A stretch of 57,207 nt of DNA from an uncultured Limosilactobacillus sp. (GCA_944327195.1 CALVGV010000011.1:1-57207), one strand, 5' to 3'. Shown: positions 47,037 to 54,489, counted from the stretch's first letter. Numbers and translations: made by a program. Notes: generated by a model not told the origin, from the letters alone.

Positions 47037-47076
47037 CATGCGTTAGACGTATCCTACGATGCTGAAGCGGTAATTT
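47037..47076 (+). promoter_or_regulatory. Candidate LysR operator before the flavodoxin operon
   Basis: This is the second copy of the 40-bp block found at 44371-44410. AGCAT (47035-47039) and ATGCT (47059-47063) are inverted. TATTAT at 47097-47102 is the likely -10, at the same 20-base distance as in the first copy. Confidence 0.6.
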
Positions 47077-47147
47077 CTCTTGGGCGGGTGGGGGATTATT
47101 ATAGACTCAACAAATCAAGCGAAAGCGAATTTCTGGAGGAAAACACA

Positions 47148-47228
47148 ATGACCAACCAACTAATTGGCGCCATCGTAATGGTGGTAATCCTCTGCCTACT
47201 ACTAGTGCAAACGCCAGAACGCAAGTAA
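47148..47228 (+). CDS. Small membrane peptide (26 residues)
   Basis: A good TGGAGGA ribosome site precedes an ATG with a 26-codon frame. The peptide has one hydrophobic segment (IGAIVMVVILCLLLV) and a short charged end (PERK). It lies behind the shared operator and 22 bases before the flavodoxin gene, so it is probably the first gene of that operon. The function is unknown. Confidence 0.55.
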   Translation: MTNQLIGAIVMVVILCLLLVQTPERK

Positions 47229-47250
47229 CCCACGGAAAGGAAGAACCCCC

Positions 47251-47910
47251 ATGAAGAAAACAAGTGAACAAATCGCCGGTCACCCGATCGTCGCCCCGCA
47301 ACTGGGCCGCTCCGCCCTAAGCTGGCGCCACGGCTACGGAACCGACTCCGACGGCCACGACACCAACGCCTACTTCGCGCCGACCCGGGTGCTGACCAAG
47401 GATACCAAGTCACTGATCATCTACTTTTCCCGCTCCGGCAGCACCGAGTTGCTGGCGGCCAAGCTCGCCAAGCAAACCGGGGCCGACCTGCTGGAAATCA
47501 CTGTCCGCGACCCGTACCCAGCCCGCTACTTGGAAACTCTCAACCGGGCTAACAACGAGCGGGAAGGCGGGGACTACCCCGAACCGGACCTGAACCTGCC
47601 GGACCTTAGCCAGTATCAAACGATCTACCTCGGCTACCCGATCTGGGCGATGACCCTGGCCCACCCGATGGTTGCCTTCCTTACCACCCACGGGGCGGCC
47701 CTGGCTGGTAAAAAGATCATCCCCTTCATGACCCAGGGCGGCTACGGGGCCGGCGACAGCGTCCAGCGGATTGGCCACCTCCTGGCCACGCAGGGGGTGA
47801 CGGCCGACCTGCTGACCCGGCCGCTAGTGGTCAACGGCAACGCGGTCGACCTAGCCGACGGAGAAATTCGCCGCTGGTTGGCCCAACTGGAGGTGGAAGC
47901 AAATGAGTAA
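47251..47910 (+). CDS. Flavodoxin family protein
   Basis: The protein is flavodoxin-like, 219 residues. The FMN phosphate-binding loop is SRSGSTELLA after the first strand SLIIYF. LGYPIWAMTLAHPMVAFL and the FMTQGGYGAGDS segment match the flavodoxin_4-type fold used as electron carriers or NAD(P)H-dependent oxidoreductases. An N-terminal extension of about 50 residues precedes the domain. AAAGGAAG precedes the ATG. It overlaps the next gene by eight bases. Confidence 0.88.
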   Translation: MKKTSEQIAGHPIVAPQLGRSALSWRHGYGTDSDGHDTNAYFAPTRVLTKDTKSLIIYFSRSGSTELLAAKLAKQTGADLLEITVRDPYPARYLETLNRANNEREGGDYPEPDLNLPDLSQYQTIYLGYPIWAMTLAHPMVAFLTTHGAALAGKKIIPFMTQGGYGAGDSVQRIGHLLATQGVTADLLTRPLVVNGNAVDLADGEIRRWLAQLEVEANE

Positions 47911-48481
47911 GGAACGACTGGTGGCCTTTGCCGACGCGGTATTGGCGATCATCATCACCATCCTGGTCCTCGAACTCGAAAAGCCCAGCCAGCTGACCCC
48001 AGCCGGTTTCCTGCGCTTGTGGCCGAACTACCTGGCCTACGCAATCTCCTTTTTCTGGCTGGGGGCGATGTGGATCAACCTCCACAACGAGTGGTATGCG
48101 GTGAAGACGATCAGCACCGGCACCCTCTGGGCGACCTTGGTCCTTCTCTTTTGCTCCTCGCTCTTCCCCTACGCCACCAGCATCGTTTCGGCCAACTTCG
48201 ATAACCGGGCAGCCCAGACCTTCTACGGGATCATCGTCCTGGCGATCACCTTTGCCAACACCAACATGTACGCCTCGGTCGCCCGGGTGGACATGAAGAT
48301 CAGCCTGATTGCCTGGCTGAAGCAGTCCCACCGGGGATGGGCCCTGGTTGACATTGCCATCAAGGTCCTCGGCTTGCTCCTGGCGGCCACCGTTTACCCG
48401 CCGGCAATGCTCTATTCGGTGCTGATCACCCTCCTCTTCTTCGTAATCCCCCACCAGGTCCGCCAGTGGCGGCAGGAATAA
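47903..48481 (+). CDS. TMEM175-family (DUF1211) membrane protein, putative potassium channel
   Basis: The 192-residue protein has about five or six membrane segments. The first reads ERLVAFADAVLAIIITILVLEL, a variant of the RxxxFSD signature of bacterial TMEM175 channels. A second conserved stretch is WLGAMWINLHNEW. It overlaps the flavodoxin gene by eight bases, which ties an ion channel to the redox operon. The channel role is known for the family and not shown here. Confidence 0.85.
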   Translation: MSKERLVAFADAVLAIIITILVLELEKPSQLTPAGFLRLWPNYLAYAISFFWLGAMWINLHNEWYAVKTISTGTLWATLVLLFCSSLFPYATSIVSANFDNRAAQTFYGIIVLAITFANTNMYASVARVDMKISLIAWLKQSHRGWALVDIAIKVLGLLLAATVYPPAMLYSVLITLLFFVIPHQVRQWRQE

Positions 48482-48483
48482 GA

Positions 48484-48514
48484 AAAGGCATGGCCTTCAT
48501 TGGGTCATGCCTTT
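48484..48514 (+). terminator. Terminator of the flavodoxin operon
   Basis: AAAGGCATG (48484-48492) pairs with CATGCCTTT (48506-48514). Confidence 0.75.
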
Positions 48515-48598
48515 GTGGGTTAGTGGGGGCCGTTAAACCGCCACCTTTACCTTGCGCATTAAGTTGTGTATAGTGATGATGGAATTACGGAAAAGGAG

Positions 48599-48655
48599 GT
48601 TCCAAATTCGTCTCACGAATTAGCTCGGGACGGATCGAAAAGAATCATGAAACAA
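48599..48655 (+). pseudogene. Possible hicA toxin C-terminal remnant
   Basis: In the hicB reading frame, just upstream of and running into its start, the sequence encodes VPNSSHELARDGSKRIMKQ. The HicA C-terminus typically runs from a VPxH segment to ELxKGTLxxILKQ, and the spacing agrees. A strong ribosome site (AAAAGGAGG, 48591-48599) has no matching start codon. The rest of hicA is absent. This is a short match and remains tentative. Confidence 0.4.
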
Positions 48656-49051
48656 GAACTGTTAGCGTACCCGGTTATCTTAACGGAATATAACGATGAA
48701 GCAGGGCATTACTACGTGGTAACCTCTCCTAACATTAAGGGGATGGTAACCGACGGCGAAACAATCGCCGAAGCCTTAGTTCATGCCGAAGACGCGATAG
48801 CCACGATGCTCGAGGGTGCTGAGTACCCGGCGGTTCAAGACCCAAAAGAGTGGCAACTAAAGGATGGTCAGTTCACGTCGTGGGTCTCCATTAACATGAC
48901 CAAGTGGCGTAATCGATACGGCAAAACGGTTCGCCGCAATATCAGTATCCCCGAGGGGTTGAACAAGTGGGCGAAGGAAAATAAAATCAACGTTTCAAAG
49001 GTGACGACAACTGCCTTGCTTGAAATGCAAGGACGGTTGAAACGAAATTAA
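48647..49051 (+). CDS. hicB: HicB-family antitoxin
   Basis: The N-terminal half (YPVILTEYNDEAGHYYVVTSPNIKG...EALVHAEDAIATML) is the HicB RNase-H-like domain. The C-terminal half (RRNISIPEGLNKWAKENKINVSKVTTTALLEMQ) is a ribbon-helix-helix DNA-binding domain. No complete hicA toxin is adjacent. I chose the ATG at 48647 (134 residues). A -35 TTTACC (48546) and -10 TATAGT (48569) would start transcription near 48581, so the ATG at 48566 cannot be used. It is more A+T-rich than its neighbours, which suggests transfer. Confidence 0.85.
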   Translation: MKQELLAYPVILTEYNDEAGHYYVVTSPNIKGMVTDGETIAEALVHAEDAIATMLEGAEYPAVQDPKEWQLKDGQFTSWVSINMTKWRNRYGKTVRRNISIPEGLNKWAKENKINVSKVTTTALLEMQGRLKRN

Positions 49052-49099
49052 TACTAGTCACTTGCAACACTCCTTGATCTTAATTTAGGAAAAAGAGAC

Positions 49100-49138
49100 T
49101 GCAAAGAGAATGCAAATGCGTTCTACTTGCGTTATAAT
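49100..49138 (+). promoter_or_regulatory. relBE promoter with direct repeats
   Basis: TATAAT (49133-49138) is the -10. Upstream, TGCAAA occurs at 49100-49105 and 49111-49116, 11 bases apart (one helical turn). This is a possible site for the RelB antitoxin. Confidence 0.5.
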
Positions 49139-49166
49139 CTAATAAAACAACAGAGGAGATGGGAGC

Positions 49167-49382
49167 ATGAAATCGACAACCATTCGCTTTAGTGAAAATG
49201 TGCTAGGTATGATCCATCATCAAGCAGACCTAGATGGGGAAACGGCTACTGAGTTTATGCGCAACGCAATTCTTGAAAAGTTGGAAGATACATTGGACTA
49301 CCATGATGCTGTAAAAAACATGCAAGAATCACATGGTGAAACTCTTTCTCGCCAAGAAGTTTTACGAGAATTAGGACTCTAA
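49167..49382 (+). CDS. relB: RelB-family antitoxin
   Basis: The 71-residue protein begins with a ribbon-helix-helix motif, KSTTIRFSENVLGMI, and has a helical C-terminal tail ending EVLRELGL, as in RelB/DUF6290 antitoxins. GGAGATGGGAG precedes the ATG. The toxin gene starts one base after its stop. The pair is clearly A+T-richer than the surrounding chromosome. Confidence 0.88.
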   Translation: MKSTTIRFSENVLGMIHHQADLDGETATEFMRNAILEKLEDTLDYHDAVKNMQESHGETLSRQEVLRELGL

Positions 49383-49383
49383 A

Positions 49384-49659
49384 ATGGGATACACATGGCA
49401 ATTCAACAAACGTGCTTTCAAACAATTTCAAAAGCAGTTAGATCGACAAGTACAGATCCGTATCATTGATTGGTTAGATGCCCATATTGAAGGTGCTAGT
49501 GACCCACGGGTTTGGGGTAAATCATTGGAAGGAAATCTTGGAACCCTTTGGCGATATCGCGTTGGTAGTTATCGAATCTTAGCAAGCATCCATGATGATA
49601 TCTTTGTGGTGGAAGTAGTTAAGGTGGGAAAACGGGGGGACATATACTCCCGTAAATAA
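49384..49659 (+). CDS. relE: RelE/ParE-family toxin
   Basis: The 91-residue protein has the RelE fold signature: WQFNKRAFKQFQKQL, WGKSLEGNLGTLWRYRVGSYRILASI and VVEVVKVGKRGDIY. RelE toxins cut mRNA at the ribosome; the basic residues in the RVGSYRI and KVGKR segments are those usually involved. It is coupled to relB by a one-base gap. Confidence 0.9.
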   Translation: MGYTWQFNKRAFKQFQKQLDRQVQIRIIDWLDAHIEGASDPRVWGKSLEGNLGTLWRYRVGSYRILASIHDDIFVVEVVKVGKRGDIYSRK

Positions 49660-49773
49660 ACCCGATAAGATATCGCTAAAAGGCCTAAAAGCAAGACTAC
49701 GGGGACCTAAATACTTAGTTGCATAATGAATTAGTCAATTGATATAACGTATTAATATTAGTCCAACCAACAG

Positions 49774-49808
49774 AAAAGGCATGGCTCCGAAACGGAACCA
49801 TGCCTTTT
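49774..49808 (-). terminator. Terminator of the ABC exporter gene
   Basis: AAAAGGCATGG (49774-49784) pairs with CCATGCCTTTT (49798-49808). It can act in both directions, but no gene reads into it from the left apart from relBE. The 110 bases before it hold no gene. Confidence 0.85.
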
Positions 49809-49824
49809 TGCATCCGAGAAATTA

Positions 49825-51816
49825 TTAATCCGCGTTCAGGGCGGCGATTGGGTTGAGGTTGGCGGCGTGGCGGGCCGGCAGGAGGGCGGCGATCAGCGAG
49901 ATGACCAGGGCGATCGCGAAGACGGTCACCACGTTCAGGGCGCTGATCTGAACGAAGGCATAGCCGGCCAGTCCCTTGAGGGCGACGTTGATGATCGCAC
50001 CGATCGCAAAGGCCAGCACCGTGGCCAGGATGGCGGCCAGGGTCCCGATCGTCAGCGACTCGGCGATGAAAAGGCGGCGGATGTCGCGCTTGCTTTCACC
50101 GAGCGCCCGCAGGATGCCGATTTCCTTGGTCCGGGCGGCCACCGACATGTACATCGTGACGATGATCATCAGGGCGGAAACGACCAGCGAGATCCCGGCA
50201 ATCGCGGCCAGGACGGTCGAGGCAAGGTTGACGTAGGTCTGGATCCGCGAGATCACCGAGGTAACGGCGACCGTCGAGAAGAGGCGCTTGCCCTTGGCGT
50301 TGGTCAGCTTCTTGATGGCCTTGTTGGTGGTCTTGACGTTGGCCAGCTTGTCGACCTTGACCGCCAGGTAGGACGGCGTCAGGCTAACGTTGGCCTTCTT
50401 CATTGCGGCCGTCATGGTGGCGGTGTTGACCGCATTTAGCCCCATTTGCGAGCTAGAAGCACTCGAAGAGGAGCTGGTTGCAATCCCGACCACCTTGGCC
50501 TTGAAGGAAACGGTGACCACCTGCTTGTCCTTGTTCAGGGTCTGGTAGGAGACGGAAACCCGCTTGCCGAGGAGCTTCTTGGCGCTGCTCTTGGTCAGCT
50601 TCTTGGCAACGGCCGACTGGTCGAGGACGATTTCGCCCTTCTTGCTTGGGGCGTGACCGTACTTGATGCTGCTAGTGGCGTAGGCCTTGGTGTAGTTTGG
50701 CAGCATCGAGGCGGTGGCCTTCTTGCTCCCGTACTTAATCGAGGCGTTGGAGGCCAGGTAGAAGTTTTGCACCTGCCGCACGTGCTTCAGCTTGGCGACC
50801 TTGCGCCGCTGGCTCTTCGTAATCGATGGTGTGGTCGCGCTCGTGGTCGTGGCGCTTGCCGTCGGGTTGGTGCTACTGCCGCTCGTTTTCGGCATCACGA
50901 TGATTTCCTGGGGGTTGACGACGCTGGTCACCTGGTTATCGATGTAGCCACTGATCCCCTTGCCCAGGCCGGTGAAGAGCATGACGGCGAAGAGGCCGAT
51001 TGCCGTCCCTAAAACGATTAGGAAGTTGCGCCAGAAGTTGAACTTGAGGTGCTTGACGGCTGAGCTGAAGGCAAACTTGGCCGGCAGGTCCTGGGCCGGG
51101 AGGGGCGTCGGCGCCTCCGCCGGCGGGGTGGTTGGTTGGCGAACCTCGTCACCGTCAATCTGGCCGTTGGTCAGGTGGACCACCCGGGTGGCGGAGTCGG
51201 CCACCGCCTGCGAGTGAGTGACCATGATTACCAGCCGCCCTTGCTTGGCGATCCCGTTGAGGATCTCCAGCACCTCCTGGGTGTTCTGGGCGTCGAGGGC
51301 CCCGGTCGGCTCGTCGGCGATGATCACCTGCGGGTCGGCCGCCAGGGCGCGGGCAATCGCCACTCGCTGCTTTTGCCCCCCGGAAAGCTGGCTCGGGTAC
51401 TTCTCAATCTGCTCGGCCAAGCCGACTTCCGTCAACAGCTGCTTGGCCCGGGTCACCCGCTCCTCCTTGGTAAGGGTGGTCATGTCTAGCGACACCAGCA
51501 CGTTGTCGAGGACGGACAGGTGGGCGATCAGGTTGTAGGACTGGTAGATGTAGCCGACGGTGTCGCGCCGGTAGTGGTCCATCGCCCGCTCGTCGTGGTG
51601 GTCGAGCGCCTTCCCGTTGACCAGCACTTGGCCGGTGAACTCGCGGTCGAGGCCGCCGATGATGTTCATCAGGGTCGACTTCCCACCCCCGGATTCCCCG
51701 AGAATGGCGACGGATTCGCCAAGGTCAAAGGAGAGGTTGATCCCCTTGAGCACGGGGAACTCCTCCTTGCCGAGGTAGTAGGACTTATGGATGTCTTTCA
51801 GTTCAATCAGGGCCAT
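49825..51816 (-). CDS. MacB-type ABC transporter, ATPase fused to FtsX-like permease
   Basis: The first 225 residues or so are an ATPase with Walker A GESGGGKST, signature LSGGQKQR and Walker B VIIADEPTGALD. They are followed by a MacB-type permease with one membrane segment (NFLIVLGTAIGLFAVML), a serine- and lysine-rich external domain, and three C-terminal segments. The last ends with LLPARHAANLNPIAALNAD. Such transporters export or extract peptides, lipids or antibiotics at the membrane. The ATG at 51816 (663 residues) is nine bases after AAAGG. It is divergent from a TetR regulator gene with which it shares operators. Confidence 0.9.
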   Translation of the reverse strand: MALIELKDIHKSYYLGKEEFPVLKGINLSFDLGESVAILGESGGGKSTLMNIIGGLDREFTGQVLVNGKALDHHDERAMDHYRRDTVGYIYQSYNLIAHLSVLDNVLVSLDMTTLTKEERVTRAKQLLTEVGLAEQIEKYPSQLSGGQKQRVAIARALAADPQVIIADEPTGALDAQNTQEVLEILNGIAKQGRLVIMVTHSQAVADSATRVVHLTNGQIDGDEVRQPTTPPAEAPTPLPAQDLPAKFAFSSAVKHLKFNFWRNFLIVLGTAIGLFAVMLFTGLGKGISGYIDNQVTSVVNPQEIIVMPKTSGSSTNPTASATTTSATTPSITKSQRRKVAKLKHVRQVQNFYLASNASIKYGSKKATASMLPNYTKAYATSSIKYGHAPSKKGEIVLDQSAVAKKLTKSSAKKLLGKRVSVSYQTLNKDKQVVTVSFKAKVVGIATSSSSSASSSQMGLNAVNTATMTAAMKKANVSLTPSYLAVKVDKLANVKTTNKAIKKLTNAKGKRLFSTVAVTSVISRIQTYVNLASTVLAAIAGISLVVSALMIIVTMYMSVAARTKEIGILRALGESKRDIRRLFIAESLTIGTLAAILATVLAFAIGAIINVALKGLAGYAFVQISALNVVTVFAIALVISLIAALLPARHAANLNPIAALNAD

Positions 51817-51834
51817 TTGCATCATCCTTTCAAA

Positions 51835-51865
51835 AAGTTAAACAATTCTTTTTCGCGTTTCACTT
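51835..51865. promoter_or_regulatory. TetR operator 1
   Basis: AAGTTAAAC (51835-51843), a 13-base spacer and GTTTCACTT (51857-51865) form an inverted repeat with one mismatch per arm. It lies between the exporter's promoter and its start codon. Confidence 0.7.
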
Positions 51866-51876
51866 AACGATTATGT

Positions 51877-51905
51877 AGTCTACACGGCCGGGAGCCACTT
51901 GTCAA
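51877..51905 (-). promoter_or_regulatory. Promoter of the ABC exporter gene
   Basis: On the minus strand TTGACA (51905-51900) and TAGACT (51882-51877) are 17 bases apart. The promoter lies between the two operators. Confidence 0.72.
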
Positions 51906-51908
51906 TAA

Positions 51909-51939
51909 AAGTTAAACATTTTATTTTATTGTTTCACTT
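51909..51939. promoter_or_regulatory. TetR operator 2
   Basis: AAGTTAAAC (51909-51917), a 13-base spacer and GTTTCACTT (51931-51939) have the same arms and spacing as operator 1. The site overlaps the -35 region of the tetR promoter, whose -10 is TATAAT at 51954-51959. Confidence 0.7.
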
Positions 51940-51981
51940 TTAATGGGATTTGCTATAATGGTTGAAAAAGGGGGAGTGCAC

Positions 51982-52578
51982 GTGAAGCGTGAAGAAAAGA
52001 AGGCCCTGACCCGGGCGAAGGTGGTGGCGGCCGCGCGAGAGATCATCCTCAACGAAGGCCTCGACCAGCTGAGCATCCGCAAGGTGGCCAAGCAGGCCCA
52101 GGTATCGCCGGTGACGATGTACAAGTATTTCCGCGACAAGGACGAACTGGTCGAGGAGGTAATCACCGAGAGCATCCGCGAGCGCGCCGACAAGGCCCTG
52201 GCCCTGGCTAGCGACCCGCAGTTGACCTTCGTCGAGAAGCTGCAGGCCTTTAACCGCCAAAACCAACGGTGGCGGGAGGAGCTCCTGGCCGCTCACCAGC
52301 AACCGGAAGCGGGCTTGACCCAGCTGTGGCAGGCCGCCGAACGCCTTCCGCGGGTGCAGGAGGAGGCCGATCGCCTGGCCAACCAGTTTTGGCAGCGAAT
52401 GATCGAAAACGGCCGCGCCGAGGGAACGATCACCGTTTCCGCCAGCGACCTGGCGATTCGCTACTACGCCGACGCCTTGGTTCACTTCTTAGGCAACCCG
52501 GCCACCAAGATGGATCCGGCCACCGAGGCCGACTTTACCGACCTCCTGCTCCGTGGGCTGGGAGCCAAGGAAGGCTAG
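51982..52578 (+). CDS. TetR/AcrR-family transcriptional regulator
   Basis: The 198-residue protein has the TetR helix-turn-helix: TRAKVVAAAREIILNEGLDQLSIRKVAKQAQVSPVTMYKYFRDKDELV. The C-terminal ligand domain is not specific to a known drug. The GTG at 51982 is about six bases after GGGGGAG. An ATG at 51958 overlaps the -10 and cannot be used. It very likely represses itself and the divergent exporter through the two operators. Confidence 0.9.
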   Translation: MKREEKKALTRAKVVAAAREIILNEGLDQLSIRKVAKQAQVSPVTMYKYFRDKDELVEEVITESIRERADKALALASDPQLTFVEKLQAFNRQNQRWREELLAAHQQPEAGLTQLWQAAERLPRVQEEADRLANQFWQRMIENGRAEGTITVSASDLAIRYYADALVHFLGNPATKMDPATEADFTDLLLRGLGAKEG

Positions 52579-52596
52579 GGCACGTAAGGAGAGAAG

Positions 52597-52623
52597 AATA
52601 GGGAAGGGGGGACTCTCCCTATT
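52597..52623 (+). terminator. Terminator of the TetR gene
   Basis: AATAGGGA (52597-52604) pairs with TCCCTATT (52616-52623). The T run is weak. Confidence 0.6.
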
Positions 52624-52704
52624 TGCTTTGCATAATAGTTGCGGCGTTGTATAGGCTCCCGTTGCCTTTAAAACGGTTATGGAAGTGGATCGTCCAGAAC
52701 AAAA

Positions 52705-52741
52705 GAACCGTGACGCCCCCAGATTGTGGCCGTCACGGTTC
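52705..52741 (-). terminator. Terminator of the recombinase gene
   Basis: GAACCGTGACG (52705-52715) pairs perfectly with CGTCACGGTTC (52731-52741). On the minus strand TTTT follows. Confidence 0.75.
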
Positions 52742-52753
52742 ATTGATTCAATT

Positions 52754-52769
52754 AACTTTACATAATTTT
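52754..52769 (-). repeat. Dispersed motif copy 3, left inverted repeat of the recombinase element
   Basis: On the minus strand this reads AAATTATGTAAAGTTA in part of a longer match. It is the inverted counterpart of copy 4 at 53759-53774, with 16 shared bases. The two copies enclose the recombinase gene. Confidence 0.6.
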
Positions 52770-52801
52770 ATCACAGGCAATTATCAATGCGGCTAATGTG
52801 A

Positions 52802-53431
52802 CTAGTGGTGGCCCCCGAAGTTGACCTGGTCGAGGATCCGCTCGCGGGCCTCCTGGTCGAGGCCGAGGTAGTGGAGGGTGACCGCCTCAGAGGAGTGGTT
52901 GAGCAGCTTCATCACCAAGCCGATGTTGTGGTCGGTCTGCTCGTAGACCAGGTAGGCGCCAGTCTTGCGCATCGTGTGGGTGCCGAGGTAGTCAATCCCG
53001 AGAGCGTCGCCGGTTTTGTCCATGATTCGCCAGTACTGGCGGGGATCAAGCGGCAGTTGCGGCCGCTCAAAGGAGGGGAAGAGCCAGTCGGTGTCAAAGA
53101 CTCTCAGCTTGGGATGGGCGGCCTGGTAGTCCTTCAGCCACTGGTAGTACTTCTCGAGGTCTTCCTTGACCGGGCGGAGGTAGAGAGTGTTATTCTTCTT
53201 GGTCTTGCGGTCGATGATGTAGGCGTTCTTGCGGACGGAACCAGTCTTGGTGTAGACGTCGCTCTTTTTGAGGTTGAGGACGTCGCTGACCCGGAGGAGG
53301 GTCGACTTGCCGACCTGGAAGATGGTGTAGTTACGCCGGCCAAGCTTGGAGCCGACCACGAGGTAGTCGAGCACCTCGTCGAGCACCTTCAGATCGCGGA
53401 TTGGGCGGACGTTTTTGCGCGGCTTAAGCAT
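52802..53431 (-). CDS. Small tyrosine recombinase/integrase
   Basis: The protein has the full tyrosine recombinase set: Arg47 in LLRVSDVLNL, a beta-hairpin lysine near 76-79 (DRKTKK), His152 and Arg155 in GTHTMRKTGAYL, His179 in LLNHSSEAVT, and the nucleophile Tyr188 in LHYLGL. At 209 residues it has almost no N-terminal core-binding domain, so it belongs to the short single-domain type. I chose the ATG at 53431, nine bases after AAAGGA. A perfect 12-bp inverted repeat with a 5-base centre lies 93 bases upstream and may be its recombination site. Confidence 0.9.
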   Translation of the reverse strand: MLKPRKNVRPIRDLKVLDEVLDYLVVGSKLGRRNYTIFQVGKSTLLRVSDVLNLKKSDVYTKTGSVRKNAYIIDRKTKKNNTLYLRPVKEDLEKYYQWLKDYQAAHPKLRVFDTDWLFPSFERPQLPLDPRQYWRIMDKTGDALGIDYLGTHTMRKTGAYLVYEQTDHNIGLVMKLLNHSSEAVTLHYLGLDQEARERILDQVNFGGHH

Positions 53432-53523
53432 TTTGGTCATCCTTTCTGGTGGGGGAGGGGGCTTTTGAGGGCGATTAGGGGCCAAAATCCACCCCTGTTG
53501 AAGCCCGGTATTATTGGATTTTA

Positions 53524-53552
53524 CGAGTGATATAATGTAATTATATCACTCG
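53524..53552. repeat. Perfect 12-bp inverted repeat with 5-bp centre, candidate recombinase core site
   Basis: CGAGTGATATAA (53524-53535), TGTAA, TTATATCACTCG (53541-53552). Arms of 11-13 bp around a 5-8 bp centre are the layout of tyrosine recombinase core sites. Each strand also contains TATAAT, so it may double as the recombinase promoter with self-repression. Confidence 0.65.
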
Positions 53553-53758
53553 TTTGGCCTACCTTAAACTACCGCTTGGCGTAACTTTTGCGACACTTCT
53601 TTTTGTTTGTTCCTAGGGCGCGCTCAGCTGCAAATAGGAGCGAAGAGACAACTAATTGATCGTTGCCAACCGCTAGCTGCAAATCCCGGTCAGCCCTTAT
53701 TTACGCAACAATTTTCGGTCCTGGTAAGCTGGATCACTCTTTTTAAATTGTCATAACC

Positions 53759-53774
53759 AAATTATGTAAAGTTA
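53759..53774 (+). repeat. Dispersed motif copy 4, right inverted repeat of the recombinase element
   Basis: AAATTATGTAAAGTTA is the inverted match of the sequence at 52754-52769. About 1.0 kb separates the outer ends. Confidence 0.6.
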
Positions 53775-53826
53775 GCTGCAAAAAGGAAACCGGGGCTGGA
53801 AGCAATCCAATCCCAGTTGACAGCCC

Positions 53827-54489
53827 TCACTTGAGGAACCGATTAAAGTAACCGTAGTCATGATCGTAGACAAAGGGACTGTTCTTGCTCATGAAGACCT
53901 TATCCGGCAGATGGATGCAAATCAGCATCGAGGCCACCCCGAGGAGGAGGCCCAGGCCGAGCTCGGCGAGGCTTGCCCTAGCAAGAACGAGCATCACTAC
54001 CAGGTAGATCCCTACCGGCAAAAAGCCTAGCAGGTCGGTTACCAAGCCCGGGTTATACCAGTTGGTCTTGCCCTTGCTTGCTAGCCGTTCCTTCATCTTC
54101 TTGCCGGTCACCAGGTGGCCCGGTACCTCCACGATGCAAATCGAGAGGCAGGCGGTGACGGTGATGTTGTTGGCAAAGAACCAAAAGTAGGCCAGAGTCA
54201 GCATGATCCCAAGAAAGTTTTCGATCATTTCCGAGAAGCGGTTAATTGGGTAGCGATCGTAAAGCTGGTTCTGCGGGTCAAAGACGGTGTTATACATATA
54301 ATAGAAGCCACCCGGCAGTTCGCCCTCCTCGATGATGTGGAGCAAGAAGACCACCAAGAAAATCGCCAGGGAAATTTGCTGCCAGGACACGTGGGCCCAG
54401 TTGGTAACGGTGTAGCAGACGGCCCCGCCGACCAGAAATGAGATCAGGTGAATCCAAATGGTCAGCCAGGCATCGATCAATTTTTTCAT
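53827..54489 (-). CDS. HXXEE domain-containing membrane protein
   Basis: The 220-residue protein has about five membrane segments. The HxxEE motif is HIIEEGELPGG after the second segment, with further polar residues in the NRFSEMIENFLG and EVPGHLVTGKKMKER segments. The family's function is unknown. GGAGG precedes the ATG. A half-conserved copy of the MarR palindrome lies just upstream (54506-54519), and the MarR gene is transcribed in the same direction directly ahead. Confidence 0.82.
   Translation of the reverse strand: MKKLIDAWLTIWIHLISFLVGGAVCYTVTNWAHVSWQQISLAIFLVVFLLHIIEEGELPGGFYYMYNTVFDPQNQLYDRYPINRFSEMIENFLGIMLTLAYFWFFANNITVTACLSICIVEVPGHLVTGKKMKERLASKGKTNWYNPGLVTDLLGFLPVGIYLVVMLVLARASLAELGLGLLLGVASMLICIHLPDKVFMSKNSPFVYDHDYGYFNRFLK

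Larger units (their letters stand above)
53432..53826. other. Gene-free region with recombination-site-like repeats
   Basis: No credible gene is seen here. It holds the palindrome at 53524-53552, three copies of AGCTGCAAA (53626-53634, 53675-53683 and 53774-53782), and the right copy of the AAATTATGTAAAGTTA repeat. Such clustered repeats are usual around site-specific recombinase genes. Confidence 0.55.
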
